The notes under the pieces were generated by a model, which was not told the DNA's origin, ran no database searches, and worked only from the letters and a program-made list of their open reading frames with translations. Below are positions 24,208 through 39,200 of a stretch of 64,000 nt of DNA, in pieces (position 1 is the first letter of the stretch; each line of letters opens with the position of its first letter). Position numbers and translations under genes: made by a program. Source of the stretch: Gordius sp. MW1 (taxonomy: Eukaryota; Nematomorpha; Gordioida; Gordea; Gordiidae); assembly GCA_964036665.1 (NCBI GenBank), contig OZ038529.1, positions 20,966,060-21,030,059 of the forward strand. The letters are read 5' to 3'.

Positions 24208-27200
24208 GTAATTATTATTTATTAATATAATTTACATTATAAACAAAGTATTTCTTAAATTAAGTGTTAACAAGCGCCTTGCCATTATTCTAATCGCTTA
24301 TATCAGTATTTGGGCAAAGTCCAAATTTAGCGCGTTTTGCACCCTTAATATTAAACCGCACTAAAGCCTTAACTCCATAACCAATTATTTTTTAATATAA
24401 TATACAAATGGCATTTATAATATACTAGTATAAATGCACACATTATTATTTAAAATTTTTTTATTATATTTTAAACAAATGTAACTAATTTATGAATTCT
24501 TTTTATAATCTTCGTGACCTTTTTAATTTATTACCATTATTTTTTATTATGTTTACATTAGTAATATTATATTTCCATTTATTCACCTCATATAATATCA
24601 TATAACTTTAGCTGAAAGTTTAAGTAATATTTCCTGACCATATCGCCTAATAGAAGGAAAACACTTACTCATATCAAAAAGCATAAGTAATTTATTTATT
24701 GGAGGAGTGGTGAAATTGGATAGGTTCTTGTATAGTTTGATATTCAATATGAGAGAAAATAGTACTTATTGTTCTCACTATATATTTATAAAATTAAACT
24801 AGCGGCTTCCCTGGTTTTATCTAGCTAGATAAGTTTTTCAATATCATTTGAAAATTATTTGTCTATTAAATTTTAATGTAATTTAGATATAAATTTTGTC
24901 AATTTACTAAGGCCCAAACACAGGGCAATAGAGTCAATTTACAATTTTTATCTAAAAACATTAACCAATCGTCCAGCTTTGCTCGTATTACATCATGCAA
25001 AATTTTGCTAGTAAGGGTATCAATGGTTTTGTAAAAACCCTTAAACTGTTTTATTTGTGAAATATTTTCAAACTAATTCGCAACTTGCTCGGATTCGAGA
25101 ACACAATATCCCTATTATGCTAACATCGACATTGGGTGTTTTATAATAACCAGTCCTGCTCCTACGTTTGATGTGATGATGATAATTGTTATGACCGCGT
25201 TCTTGTTAAACTACTTCTACCTTTCTGCATTGTCAATTACATAGGAGAGGTGTCTTTCAACAACTAATATACATTTCCATGTCGAAAGTCAAGCTTTTCT
25301 CCTGCTTTATCACGATGCTCGATCTAAATATGAGGCAATTTTACCTGACATTTTACTGGGAAGATGTCATAATCCTACGGATTTCAAAATATGCCTGAGT
25401 GGGGAGAGGAGTGAATGTCTGAGTTCTAAGCAGTTGTGTGATTACATAATGATATTGACCTAGGGATGGATGGCATTAACAATAAATGATGCTAGTATCT
25501 GATATATCGGCACGCATCGCATAACCATTTTACGTGTTAAAGGACAATATAAGCAAACACACTGACCTATAATAATAAAAATAACAATAAATTATCCGAT
25601 TTAAAAACGAGCATTCGAGTAAGATAACTTTAAAAAAAAATATTAAAATTAGGTTACAAATTTCTTAACATCTACCATCAACCCTTGTGACTAATATAAT
25701 TTATAATACTCGTAAGCAATTTTCGCACACTCGAACTTGATAACCATTAAATTTTATTTGTCCCCCTTAAATATATCTATGTGTTATGTATGAGACATTT
25801 AATCAAATTAAGTAAAAGAATACAATGTGTGGTGTGAAGAATGCTAGTATTAAAAAGCCATAAAACTGGGAAATAAATCAATATAATGTATCTAACAACA
25901 CAAAAAGCTCGCACAACACTGAACTGAACCCGACAATCAATTAGATAAATATGCAAAAGGAATTTACTCCTTTTTATAACACAACCGCCTCAACATGAAA
26001 AATCTATCCGTAAAATGAAATCATGTAGCCTTCTTCAATTATATCCAAGTACATGAATGAGATGAGCAATTTTACAAAAGGAACAAGTCAACCGGAATAA
26101 TAAAATAATTTTGAGACTTGCATAAATAGGAAATCGCAAAATGAGCTTTTATATAGTTTAATAAACCACCACGGGCTTAGCCAGCATTGGAATTAGAGGG
26201 GGGGGCAATAATAATTTAGGGAGGGGCAAAATAATCATTTTTTGAAATTTTAGCCATAATTTAAACAAAGAGGGGGGCAGCCGCCCTTCCCTGCCCCCCC
26301 CCCCTGGCTAAGCCCACTAAAACCACTATTATTTCATATTGGTATTTATAGTTTTTTTCTATATATTCACTCTCACTTCATGTTGCACGTAAGCATGCAT
26401 GTTTTTGTCTCTAAATTTTTTATATTGATGGCCTCTTAGTTTGTATTATACCTTGCTATATCCAAAATGTTATTGTAATTAATATGACATTCGGTATATT
26501 TTTGTTACTTTTATCTTGAAAAATTTTCCACCTCATGAAAATCCACATCAGAATGATTAATTAAATATATTTTTAACAGGTTAAGACGGCAAATCTATTT
26601 ATTTTATATATTTGCTTGTAACCGTTTTTAGTAATTACATTACTTGCTTGATTAAGAAAAGGATTAACTAACTATAAAAGATTTAATACACTTAGGTGCA
26701 TGGAGATCGTTGCAGTAAGATCAAATACAATTACAACTAATTTGTAGTATAAATGGCTAAGAGGCAAACTTTAACGGTATTCTGAATTAACACTATGATT
26801 TATGTAATAACACGTTGAATTTACTCTTCTAAAGCTTATTTGCTTATTTATGATCAATCTATCTGACAGAATATAAGTTATATAACTTAATATTACCGCC
26901 TAATATATTATGGACTGTTTTAATTGAAAGAGAAATATATGAGCTAAAAGAGTTAAATTAGATTAAGAAGAGATGATGATATCACGGTAAAAATTGCAAG
27001 GTTTGGCATACAAATGTTGTTGTTTTTAATACGGAAGGATCTAAATTGAATTATTGTGGTTAGACATTACCCTTATGTGCACTCGAAAATGAACAAAACC
27101 GGACTCGAAACGTAATCGGAATTTGTAATTTTTACAGCTCCGTCTTCCTTTAACTTTCCCAAAGGCAAAGATTAATGTATTCCTCTCATTTTTTAGTCCC

Positions 27201-30200
27201 TCTGCGAAAAAAAACAATTATCACTTACACGAGATATATAGGATATGTATAAGTGAAGTGTATACCTGACGACAGCCCGAATTGGGATGGACACGTTGTG
27301 TTGATAGGAAAATATCGTGATCAAGAGGGTGCGTGACAGCAGAGGAGCACCATGAGTTATGATGAGGTCGTTGTAATAAGACGCACGAATTGCTCTTATC
27401 ACTCACACATGTTTGACAAATTATTTAGCGAGACTCGTTAAATTAATGCGATTCTTCACTTTTTGAAGATGATATACCAACATGCTTAATGACAAACTAA
27501 TTGATTTTTAACAATATGGCTATCGATTTTAAATTTAGGTTTTAATGACAATAAGTGATATGTTTATTCTTATTAAATAAAAACTATAACATAACATATA
27601 TATATTAATATCCAGTTAGGTGAAATAAGACGTGTAATTTGTTATTTAAAAACTAATGTTCTATGTTTAAAATATCGAAAGGTTCTCCCAACATTTACGA
27701 ACGATCCATCCCATCATTTTTTGATTCGGCCGAGGAATCTGAAGAAAATTTCCCGTTCGACCCTATCACTAATTCAAGGAGCGAGATCAATATAAAGGAT
27801 GTAGTGATTGGTAGGTTAGGGGGAACGGTCACTCTCCCCTGTCCAGCCCTTAACGAATATTTTAACGGGGGCGGTCGATTTAAAAATTTTAACGTGGACT
27901 CCAGCCGCAACGCAATCATCAATAACATTGACACTGAAAATACGGTGACCAAATGGTACCGTCACGGTTCCAACAGGTCCCCCATTTACATAGTTCTGAT
28001 CCCGTACCCACCACATGTGCGGATAGATTACGATGGAAGGACGCGTATCATCCCCCAAACGTCTTCTCTCGTGCTATCGAATCTCAAATTTACGGACCAA
28101 GGCGTATACATGTGCAAAGTATATTCTAATTTCCAATAACATTTTTATTATATATATACACTTAATTTTGACATCAAGATTATTATTCTTCTGAGACTAG
28201 TTCAATTGTTATGTTGCACGAACAGGATTCTTTGAATAATTAATTGAAGTTGGATGAAGGGACGGTTATTGTTAAAAATTAAGACAAAAAGCTTTCTAAA
28301 GTTTAATAGCCCATGAGGTGTGGAGAATATCATCCATTATTTTAAAATAGCATAATTTAAAAAAAAATAAAGAAAATTTTTAAATTCGTATCATAATGAT
28401 GAGCTATTTCGCCATTACAAATAGCAGCTGTCACCCTTGCCGGATGCATTAGTGGTGGCTAATAAACATGAGAGTGCTTGTTTCCCGCTCGGACATTCCT
28501 TAGTCCTTCCTACGTTTACGCTTCATAGACTTGGTGCGAGATTAAATTGGATCGGTATTAAGTGGGTGATCGGGTCCTCCCTCTCCACACCATTACCAGG
28601 CATAGACGCACTATTTACTTTAGTGACTACCTAAAACCTAAGATTGACCGTTTGAGCTGAATTGGCTAAAGGAGATTATAGACTTGCCTGTTACTGCTAC
28701 TTTTAATAAAACCACACCCACACGCTAAATAGCTTAATGAAGATGCTGGTCGATAGAAAGGACATATCTTCTCTCCATTAAATAATTTCACACAAATCAT
28801 CATCAAAGGTTTAAAACCGTATCGGTTATATGGCTATCATTAGAAATCATCTTTGTCGTTTCTAAAAAGGCGTTAATGAAAGGATGAGTTGGATCAGCTT
28901 TGATGGATAATCTTTAATTTAACCATGCAGACTTTCAAATGGCTTAATATTTTATAATTAAGTTATAAGCTATAATAGAGCAAGTTCAAATAACCATTTT
29001 CATATAAAACCAAACATTCGACATAAAGATTGTTTCCTGGATTAAAATTTCTAATTTTTTGGTCCCTTACTCATTTTCAAATTCGAATGTAAATTTAACC
29101 TTAGCATTTTGAAGGGTTGACTCAGATCCTATTCCTATCGTATCTTACCCTAATGAATAAAGTTTTGGAGCAAAGTTGGTCCAAACTTTTCTAGGTGTTG
29201 TAACGTTTAAATGGCTTCGCCGAATTTATGATAATATTTGCAAATTAGCTTTGGATCTGCTGAACTAATATAATAACTTTCACTTAATTTAAAGTTGTAA
29301 TTATATAGAAAATACATGTGATAGGAATCCAGAAAAAATTAAAACCTGCTTAAATAATGACGAATAGATTTTAAAAATTTTTTTTCTTAAGGCCCAATGC
29401 TGTTGAAAGTGGAAATATTGTTTTAAAAAAAGCTTCGTTAAGAAAACGAATTAAAAAAAACTTTAAATTCCCGGAGGTAGGCCTATTCTAAAGAATTATA
29501 ACGTTAATTGTTTGACTGTTTAACCTGTTAAATATTTTAACAAATAAAATTAACGATGTATCAAATAAAAATGGGTCAAAAAATTTATGCCTCCCCAGTT
29601 GCTTTCTTTTATAAAGATCATTAATATCCTTCTCTTTTGTTAAATTTAACCAGAGAAAACTAAAATGAAAAAGTCTTAACTTACCTATTTTTTGATCACC
29701 CAAAAATATAATTGTTTTCTAGACATACTTAATAATAAGACACATATATGAATCAAATATTAGTTTTTAATTAGTATTATAAATAGTTAAAAAAATATTT
29801 GCCCTGGTATTGCCATGAAAAGCTAAAGAATCAAATATTTTTATACTCTTTACTTTAAATTTTTGTAATAAAGGTTTATTATTATATCATGTTTTTTAAT
29901 AAGGGTCTGATTTGTATAAATTTTATCTCCAAAAACAGATCTAATAAAATTTTTATTGTATTATCTATCATACAATGTTTTGCACTCCATCCTAAACTTT
30001 AGAGGTATTGATAAAAACGCATTATACGGCTTCACCTTATAATTAATTAACATTCATTGGTGGTTCGATCGAGACTACTGTTTAACGTGATGAATACTAA
30101 CTTCATAGATTACATAACCATTCTGCCAGAAAATATGTGTATTATGTAGGAGGAGGTGGGTTAATAGAGTTAGCGGAGTTTACATACTAATAAGAAAATT

Positions 30201-33200
30201 CATCATATGTTTAAATGTCATCTAGCAACACGTAGGAAGAGGTAATTAATTTAATCTTTTTCCCTTATATAGGCCTCTCATATATGATATGTGGTATATA
30301 TAAATACGTCTCAGACAATTATTCTTATCGCGCGCAGCTTATCGCTGGTTTAAGGATCGGAAAAGGAACGTTTAAACTAAATAAAGTCCTCCGAGTAAAT
30401 TAATCAATAAAAACCCCCGGTAAACGAGGTCTTTAGATAATGGGTCCTCCCTCTATGATATCAGGAAGAGCTAGTTATTTTTTCGTAACACTTTATTTCT
30501 AGAACGAATGTCTATGACTGATATGGAAAGAATTTTCTTGGGTATAGTAAGAGGTGGGGGTTGGTAGATGTTGATGCAAAAAGGGGTAGAATAGATAAGA
30601 AAAAATGGTACAAGCTAGCTCGTTAGATAAATTAACTATTGTGTCCTTAATGAAGAATTTTAAACCCCTTCCATATCCTTTTCCAGCTATTCCAACCTTT
30701 CATAGTGCATATATATCTCATAGATGTGTACTACTTTACTGGCCCCATTTAACTCCGACCTAAAATGAAAAGGCGTTTAAAAGAAAATTTAGTTTACATC
30801 TGAACATTAATTAAAAATAACACAATTTATTAGTTTATCTCAAATGCTAAGCATACTTTCACTAAAAATGTTAATCAATAAATTAGTTTATTTAATTTTA
30901 ATATTATATTTTATACAATAGAATATAATTTTATTTTATTGTAGATTTTTGATTAGAGCAATTACTTTATAAACTTAGGAACATTATTTCTATGCATTAA
31001 ATCATTTCTTTATGATATAATTGCGCGTTGATCGATTTTGCATTTATATAAAAAAAATAGGTAAGTTTTATTATATTGCCGCATAACGAATATCCTGAAT
31101 TGAGATTATTTATATGATAATTTGTAGACATGATCGAAACACGCTACCTTTTTTACTTAACATATTTATTAATGTTGTGAGAATACAAAAGGATGGGCTG
31201 GGAAATTTATCCTCACTTGCTGTCGCATAGTGTAGCTTTTACATTAATCTTAATATTAGTCTAATAGATTGTTTTCACCTCCCAGTTACGTAGCTCATGA
31301 ATAATGAACTAACTTTTTTGGTTGATACCTCAACAAATTAGTCCACTAGATTAAAATCGTAAATATTTATTTTTAAAAACATAGTGTACGTTCATTTTTA
31401 AAGTACTTTTGAAATTTTTAGAATTTAAGCATTATCTTATTCAAAAATATTAATAAATAAATATGTTTTTACTAATTTAAATTTATTTTGTACACATTTT
31501 TGCAATTTAAGGGAATAATTAAAATAAATTCAACATCCTCGCATTGGGGATTAGTATACCCTTCTAAACTTTATATTTACCTATATTCCTGGGAGCTGAT
31601 AATTGTGCTATCTCCTTACACTATCCAGAAGTTCATTTAACTCAATTTTTTGCGCTTTATTACTGAGATAATTTAACTTTCCACTCATAAAATCACTGCT
31701 TATCTAATTATGGCAATGCATGATCGGAGTTTATTAACCTAAATTAGAATCATGATATTTATTTCTTACAACCCTAATAACTGGTGTATATATTGTAATG
31801 ATCTGGGGCGCCAAAATATGCCTATATTACATACGCTTCGGGTAATTTAGGAAAAAAGTATTTTATTTGAAAACAACTATAAAAACAGGAAAATCTAATT
31901 TGATCTTTGTCCACAGGGGAAAGGAATAGAATTATACTACGAACAATTTTTAAAATGTTGATTGTAGAGTTAAATATGAGTGCTTGACCATTGTATTGTA
32001 GAAACAGCCATACAGGAGTGTCCTTGCTAAAAACATTTTTAGTTTGACAAAAGAATTTTAATATTAAAGCCTATGGGAATTTATTATATTTTGATACTAT
32101 ACCGTTCTCGCGCCGTAATTATAATATGTAGCCTTACAAATGTGGTTATATAGTGTGGTAACTTTCAAATTATTATATGGAACATAACAACGCCTCCATG
32201 TCAGAAACCAAAAATAGCGATAACTTTGAAACGGTGGTATGAAAGAAAAATTAATTAGCTACGGGATAACGAATTCGTTATCATGTTGATCTGAAAGGAC
32301 AAACATGCGGCACATTATTTGATCTCCCAACACTTTTATTAAAAAAAGAAATTATAATTTCTGTCTTGCACTTTAGCTAAATTTTTATTTAATATTAAAA
32401 CGTAACAAATTCAAATTCATTGTTAAACGATATTATCTAGTTTAGATATAACTTGCTTTTTAAAAACGAAACTTAAATTAAGGCCCATATAACGTTGAAT
32501 ATTCCCATAACTTTTGAAATTTGTAACATCTTTTGTTATTAATTAACTAACGATATTCATGATAAGCAGTAATTTCTGCATAACACAATAAAATCCAAGC
32601 ATATGGAACTAAATATATAGCATCTTTATAGCCTTATAAAAAAAACACCGTTTTACATAATTTTTATTCATACTTTGGAACCTTAAAACCGTCCGTAATA
32701 TATATTTTTTTTATAACCTTATTTCACTTATTTAATGAACACGCATGTGGTCGGCGACAATATTTTATGTGATGAGACATAAAAATTAATGGGCAATAAA
32801 ATATAAAATCAATTAAATTTCTACCATTATAGTTTAAGACCTAACTACCTATATTCATCATTGTTTATGGAAGACATTTTGCGCAAGCTACTACATCTTG
32901 TCCTAGTTTGTAGGTTACCTCATATCATATCTAATTAAAATTTCTCATCGTCATAATGGGACATCTCAGCTATGGGTACTGTGATAGTTTAATTTAAACG
33001 AACTATAAGATTAATTAACAATCATAACGGTTGAACGATGAATTTGGTAAATTTATTATTTTTTTGACACCTCACTAACCAATCTAATTGAAATATTGAG
33101 ATTTAAAATTAGTAAGGCATCTCGTAGATGTAATTTTTTTATTATTTGTTTAGAGAAGCTTATTACATATATCCAGAACCAAACTAACGTTTTTAAGATA

Positions 33201-36200
33201 AATGCCTTGTTGAGATTTTTAGTAATTGTGAAAAATTGTTGATAGGTTAACCCTTTACTTATATTTATTGTTTTATGAAAGTGACAAAAAAGCAATCAGT
33301 AACGATAGACTCCGATGAAGATGAAATTTTTGACGGCTCTAATACTTCAAAGAATTTAATAATGTAAATGGATTTTTCTTAGGAAATGACAAACCTAAAA
33401 CTTGGCACCTTTCGTGTCAAAGGATTGTATTTGAGTTATATTGTCTTTTAATAATAATCATTCTTAAATTTATTTGAAGTTATACTAAAAAAAACATTTT
33501 TGTTTTATTATAGATCTTGTACCTCAAAAAGCCGGCAGACACGCGTGGCCAAATAAGTTTCGTCAAATTGCTCGTACAATGTAAGTACCACAGACCGGAC
33601 ACTATATTTTATAGACTTTTATAAATAATAAATAAAGATAATAAAAAAACTCATTTTTGAATTTAAGCCTAACCTGAAATTTCTCATAATGTGACAGCTT
33701 CTAGCATTATTTCGCTTTAATACATCTATAAAGCGATGTATTATAGTTTTTGAGTTAAATTATATCCAAAATGCAAATATGCGCTACTTTCGAATGAAAA
33801 ATGACGTTAATAAACTATCCCTTTTGGCCTGAAATTTGCAGATTTGTAAGAAAATCTTGAAGAAACCTAGCGATTTTATTTGTGCTGGTCGTTATTATGC
33901 AAATTTACTTGTTAAATATAATGTTACTCGAGTTCCCCTTCCGTAAGCTACTTTGACTGTTCATCTTAAACATTTTATGCAAATCCTTACCAAAGGGGCA
34001 TTTCGTTGAGTATATTATCTGAAAAATCCAATTTATAGTAATCATAATCCCTTTAATAGGCTAATAATTTGAATTTTTACATGAATCGTGATTGTTAATA
34101 TTAGAAAAATCGATAATTACTATTCTATTCATAAATCGGCAATAATTATATAATTACGAAACTTTAATTAATTGTATTAAAACTAAATCTAGTGAGCACT
34201 TTTAAGTAGAATTATCCGTCGGATTCTCAATTGGATTAGGGAAATTAATACACGAAATTATATTTAATACGTCTAAATAGATATATATTCTTTGATAATT
34301 ATGATTGTTAATCAGCTCAATCGAGCTTAACAATTTTATAATTGGGATAATACTTTAATTTAACCCGATCTAGGAACGATAAAATATTTATAACTTAAAT
34401 AGCTAGGGTAATTATATTTAAGTAAAATGAAATATAATATCTTTATATTCATTTCCTTCATTTTAGCTAAACCCAAGATCGTGAGCACGTTCTCCCCCAA
34501 TTTTTACGCCAGGTTAGGACAATCCATGGTAACGTTTAATTGCAGCGCTAAGGGTGTCCCCAAACCCATCATTTATTGGGAAAAGGTTGAGGAATATGGG
34601 TCTTCATCTAGCTTTCCCGGCAGAATGTACAAATATGAACCAGAAAGATACGGCCCAAACTCAATCGACAACGAAATAAGGAGGGATTATGATCACTTAA
34701 ATTCCGAAATTACAACGGCAATTTTAACTTTATCACATATTTCGAGGCACCATAAGGGCTCTTATAGGTGCGTCGCTAATAACTCGCAAGGCTCAGACGC
34801 GATTTCACTCCATCTTAACATTGCCGGTATTTATCAAAAACACAAATTATACTGCTTTTTTATTAAAATTAATTATTTTTCACAGTGTGTTAGTCACTTT
34901 TTTAATTTTTGTTTAATCGTAAAGTTCATTTGAATTTATTTATTTATAGTCCTTTTACTGCACATAAATAGTTTTATTCAATAATTGATTATAAGAGTAT
35001 AAAATAACAAATATTCTCGTAAATTTGCAACAAGAATACATATTTTAATTCGCCAATTTATTATTAATTCCCTTTAGAGCCCCCCATAATCGTATCGCCA
35101 CCGAAAAATGTAACAACACTTGAAGGCCTTAGTGCTAAATTTGAGTGTAAAGTTACAGCCTTTCCAAACAACGTCACATTCAATTGGCTTAAAGGTAAAG
35201 TCTAAAAACGAAGAGAACTTTTTAGTATTTTACACGTTTCTTTTGTATAAATTTTATTTATAAGTCTATCTTTTGTATACAAAATTTATCCAATTTAGTT
35301 AATCTAATTAAGAATTATTAAATGCTTTAGTTAATAATTTATTTATTTCTTAACATTACTTTAATGTAAATTCCAGACGGTCAGGAATTGAATACAATCA
35401 ATGGCTTTACGTCCCGATTCTCATTTTCACCCTTCACTGGTACACTATCAATAAATCCCACCAAAAAATCGGATTCCGGACACTATTCATGTCATCCACA
35501 GAATGGCATCGAACCAGTGCCCGCGGCTAGGGCCTATCTTAATATTCAATGTAAATAAATATAATTCAATATATAGAGATGAATATCTTAAACCTTTCCT
35601 GATATATAACCAAAATATTTTAGAAAAAAAAATTAAGAAATAAGGATCCTTTGATGGCTTTTTTTAAAACTTTTCATCAATATTAATTTTATGTTAATCA
35701 TAATTTGTATTCTTGTATTTAAATTTATCTCCAAATAAAGTTAATAAACATTTTGAAGAAGAGAATAATAACCCCATCTAGGAGTGCTACAATTAACCTA
35801 GAAAACGTTATATTCTGTTATCATTTTTTGAGTTACGTGCTAAAAAAGATAGGGATTTATATAGTCAAGTGAGTCTCTAATTAAAATAGCCTATAGATGG
35901 CGCTAATTTAATTATAAGTTAATTGCGTCACTCCTAAACGGGGTTGTTAATAGCTTCTTCAAATTAAACAGGTCTACAAATATTGACTTTGTGAATCTAT
36001 CCCGCAAACAGACGAATAATTCTGTATTTAGTTTTACAAGTTCCAAGGAATTCTTTATTAATTGGTACTAGCGTTTTTGCCAGAACTTATTTAAATTTTA
36101 TTAATTTATTTTGTCCGCGATAAAGTTTTCCGCCAAAATTTATTAGCTTTAATTTTCCGTGCGTTACATTTATATAATTTTTTTGATTAATTAACTAGGG

Positions 36201-39200
36201 AACGCGCCGTAATAATATATATTCGCTATTTTATGGTGATAATAATATATCTATATGTGTTGGTAATAATATAACGATCTATCTATATCATAGAGATATT
36301 AACAATCTATTATTATCATAGAGATATTAATAATCATGACTCATCAGTCATCCTAACTACGCGTAAAGTAAATTTGTTTGTATGTGTGGGGGGTGAATGA
36401 ATATAATTTGTGGATAACAACCGGGAGGAGTACAAGGGGTAATAAAGAGAAAGAGTGGAACACCACATTCTGATAGGGAATTTGCGCTGAACTAAAATCT
36501 AATTTTAGTTTTTTTCCCAAAACTTCCACTTTTAGATAAACGAGTTAAAGGTGCAAAACTGTTCATATTAACCTTTTTAAGGTTATATTGCCACGAAATT
36601 TTAAATTTTGCAGAAAATAATTAATTTATCCCTTTATTTTAGTTTATTCGCGTTTACGTGAACCCCTTCCCCTTAGCAAAATTCGTCCCACTATGTCTGG
36701 AAAACGGAGTACTTTAGAGTACATACAACACACGCGATGTTTACTAACACATCTCTCTTCCCTTTCTTCTCTTTTACTCCCGCCCCCATATCTATCCAAG
36801 CACATATGAAGGGGGCTGGAGTGAAGGAAAATGAGAAGAGAATGAAGGGAAAGAGCGATGTGTTAGTAAACATCGCGTACGCAGTATGTACTATAATCCG
36901 TTTTTTAACCTTAGTGGGACGAATTTTATTAAGGGGAAGGGTTTCACTTAAACAAGGATTAATTTAAATGTAAGGTGAAACAAAGAAACAAAAGAATGGA
37001 CGTATGGATAACACTTTAATCTACAGGAATAAATTAACATTTTGTCGTGGCAATATAGCATCAAAAAAGGCTAAAATTGGCATTTTTTGCACCTTCAACC
37101 TTGTTTATTTAAAAAACGGGAAGTTTTAGGAAAAAATAAAAACACATTCAAGTTCAGCGCAAAAATCTCTATTAGAATTATAGGTCCGATTGAAGGATAG
37201 TTTTTCATAGACCTTTATTAACAAACCCGTTATAAATTAATTTTATATATAATTTGACAAACAATATAGATTGAATCGTTTTAATATTTGTAAAAAGCAA
37301 TTTTTGAATTAATAGACCCAGCCACTGTCATTTTGGACATGGTTAAAGATCCATACTATTTACCCCGAAACATGCCGGGAAGTATTGAATGTCCGGTAGA
37401 ATCTAATCCACCTATGCAATTCGTTATTTGGTCTAAGGAAGGCAAAATAATGGATTATTCTCATGCCACCCCAGTTGGAACCTATCAAATTTTGCCTAAC
37501 GGGACATTGTTAATAACAAACGTAACAACTCTCCACGAAGGATTGTTCAGTTGTACACCCTACAATAAAATCGGGACGGCAGGCTCTTCAAAAGAATTTA
37601 GAGTCGTGGTTAGAGGTAAGTGTAGACTTAATGAAAAATTTTATAAATTAGCTTTATATTATATTCAAAAGGTCACATTATGGAAGTGTTATTAATATTA
37701 ACTTTGCAGAATTACACATTTCACAATTGAGTTTTTTACGGTAAATAAATATTTTACCATGTAAATTTTATCAAACCCCAAGGCACTTTGTATTTTTTGA
37801 ATACTAACAGTTTTTATAAAATGCTACACTTTATAAAAGCAATAGGCATTCTATATTTCTATAGACACAGATATTCTGTAAAAACGTTTAATTAAAGATA
37901 ATATTTTGTAGATCCGCCAACATTTTCAAATAGGCCAAACCGGGTTTACAATTTAAAAGCTCGAGACTCCATAACAATTCCATGCGTAGCTAACGGGGAT
38001 CCAACTCCATCTATAGCATGGAGAAGGGTATAATATTAACGTTGACATAAATAAGAAACAAGATAATTCAAAAATTTCTTATAATTGTTTGTTGCTTTTT
38101 AATTCCCTCATTTGCTGTATAATTAATAACACGACCACTTTCATTTTCTAACATTATAGATCAACTCCATAATTGCTTATTATAGATAAAGAGTAAATGA
38201 CCCGCTTATTAAATATAAAGTCCAAATCGGTGTCAACCCATTTACTTTTATGTGTTGACCCACCCTGTCCACTTTCAATATTAAGAAGGCCTGATGTAAA
38301 AATTATAATTTTTATATTCCAACTTAACATTTTGTTCAAATTAATACATTGAAAAATTAATAATTAAATGCACTACAAAAAGAATATCTATAAAACATGT
38401 TTATTATCATTAAAGATCTTAAAGGAAAAATAAGATATGTATTCTTTCTTTTAGGAAAATGGTAAATCACTTCCCGTAGGACGTTCTTTCGTATCGGCGG
38501 GTAATTTAACCTTAACATCGGCACAAAAAGATGATCACGGATTATTCATTTGTCAGGCTTCAAACAACGTTGCATCAATTACTACTTTAGTCAACTTAAA
38601 AATAACCGGTGAGTTTAACGATAAAAATTCAAGATAAAACGTTCTATAATTTGTACTTGATATTTTAAATATATTTTTAATTTGAATTAAAATGTTATTT
38701 TAAAATAAAGAGAAAACGCTAGGCTATATTAATCTTATATATAAAAATGAAACTATGTATATATGTGTGTATATATGTATGGCGCCACCTTTTTTGGAGA
38801 ACTACCAGACCGATTTGGCTCAAAATTTCACAGTTTATTCCTGCCACTCCGGAGCGTGTTTTAATATATGTTCCAGCCAAATCGGTCGAGTAGTTTTTGA
38901 GATATTGGGTTTTATGCGTTTTGACGCGGTATCGAACGTCAATCAAACGCCCTGCCCTCATCACGTACTGCTGCGTATCTTATCTATCTACTATCGTGTA
39001 GGTAGTCTGGTGATAAATGCAGTAGGCATGTGTTGCGGTAAATGAAAACTTTTTACGCACTATCAAAGCCATTTTTTGCTTCAATTATTATTATTATTAT
39101 AGGACGGTCGTGTCCCCCCCCCTCCTGCGTGGCTAAATAAATTAAAAAATCTAATTTTGTCATTTTTTGCACGTTAAAATGTTGATATATCCATGGGCGT

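Noticed and set aside
27663-27681. ATG at 27663 as the turtle start
   Set aside because: It gives a hydrophilic N-terminus with no signal peptide, and an in-phase signal-peptide exon exists upstream.
28437-28634. 65-codon frame in the large turtle intron
   Set aside because: No domain, no splice sites in a useful phase, and no similarity that I recognise.
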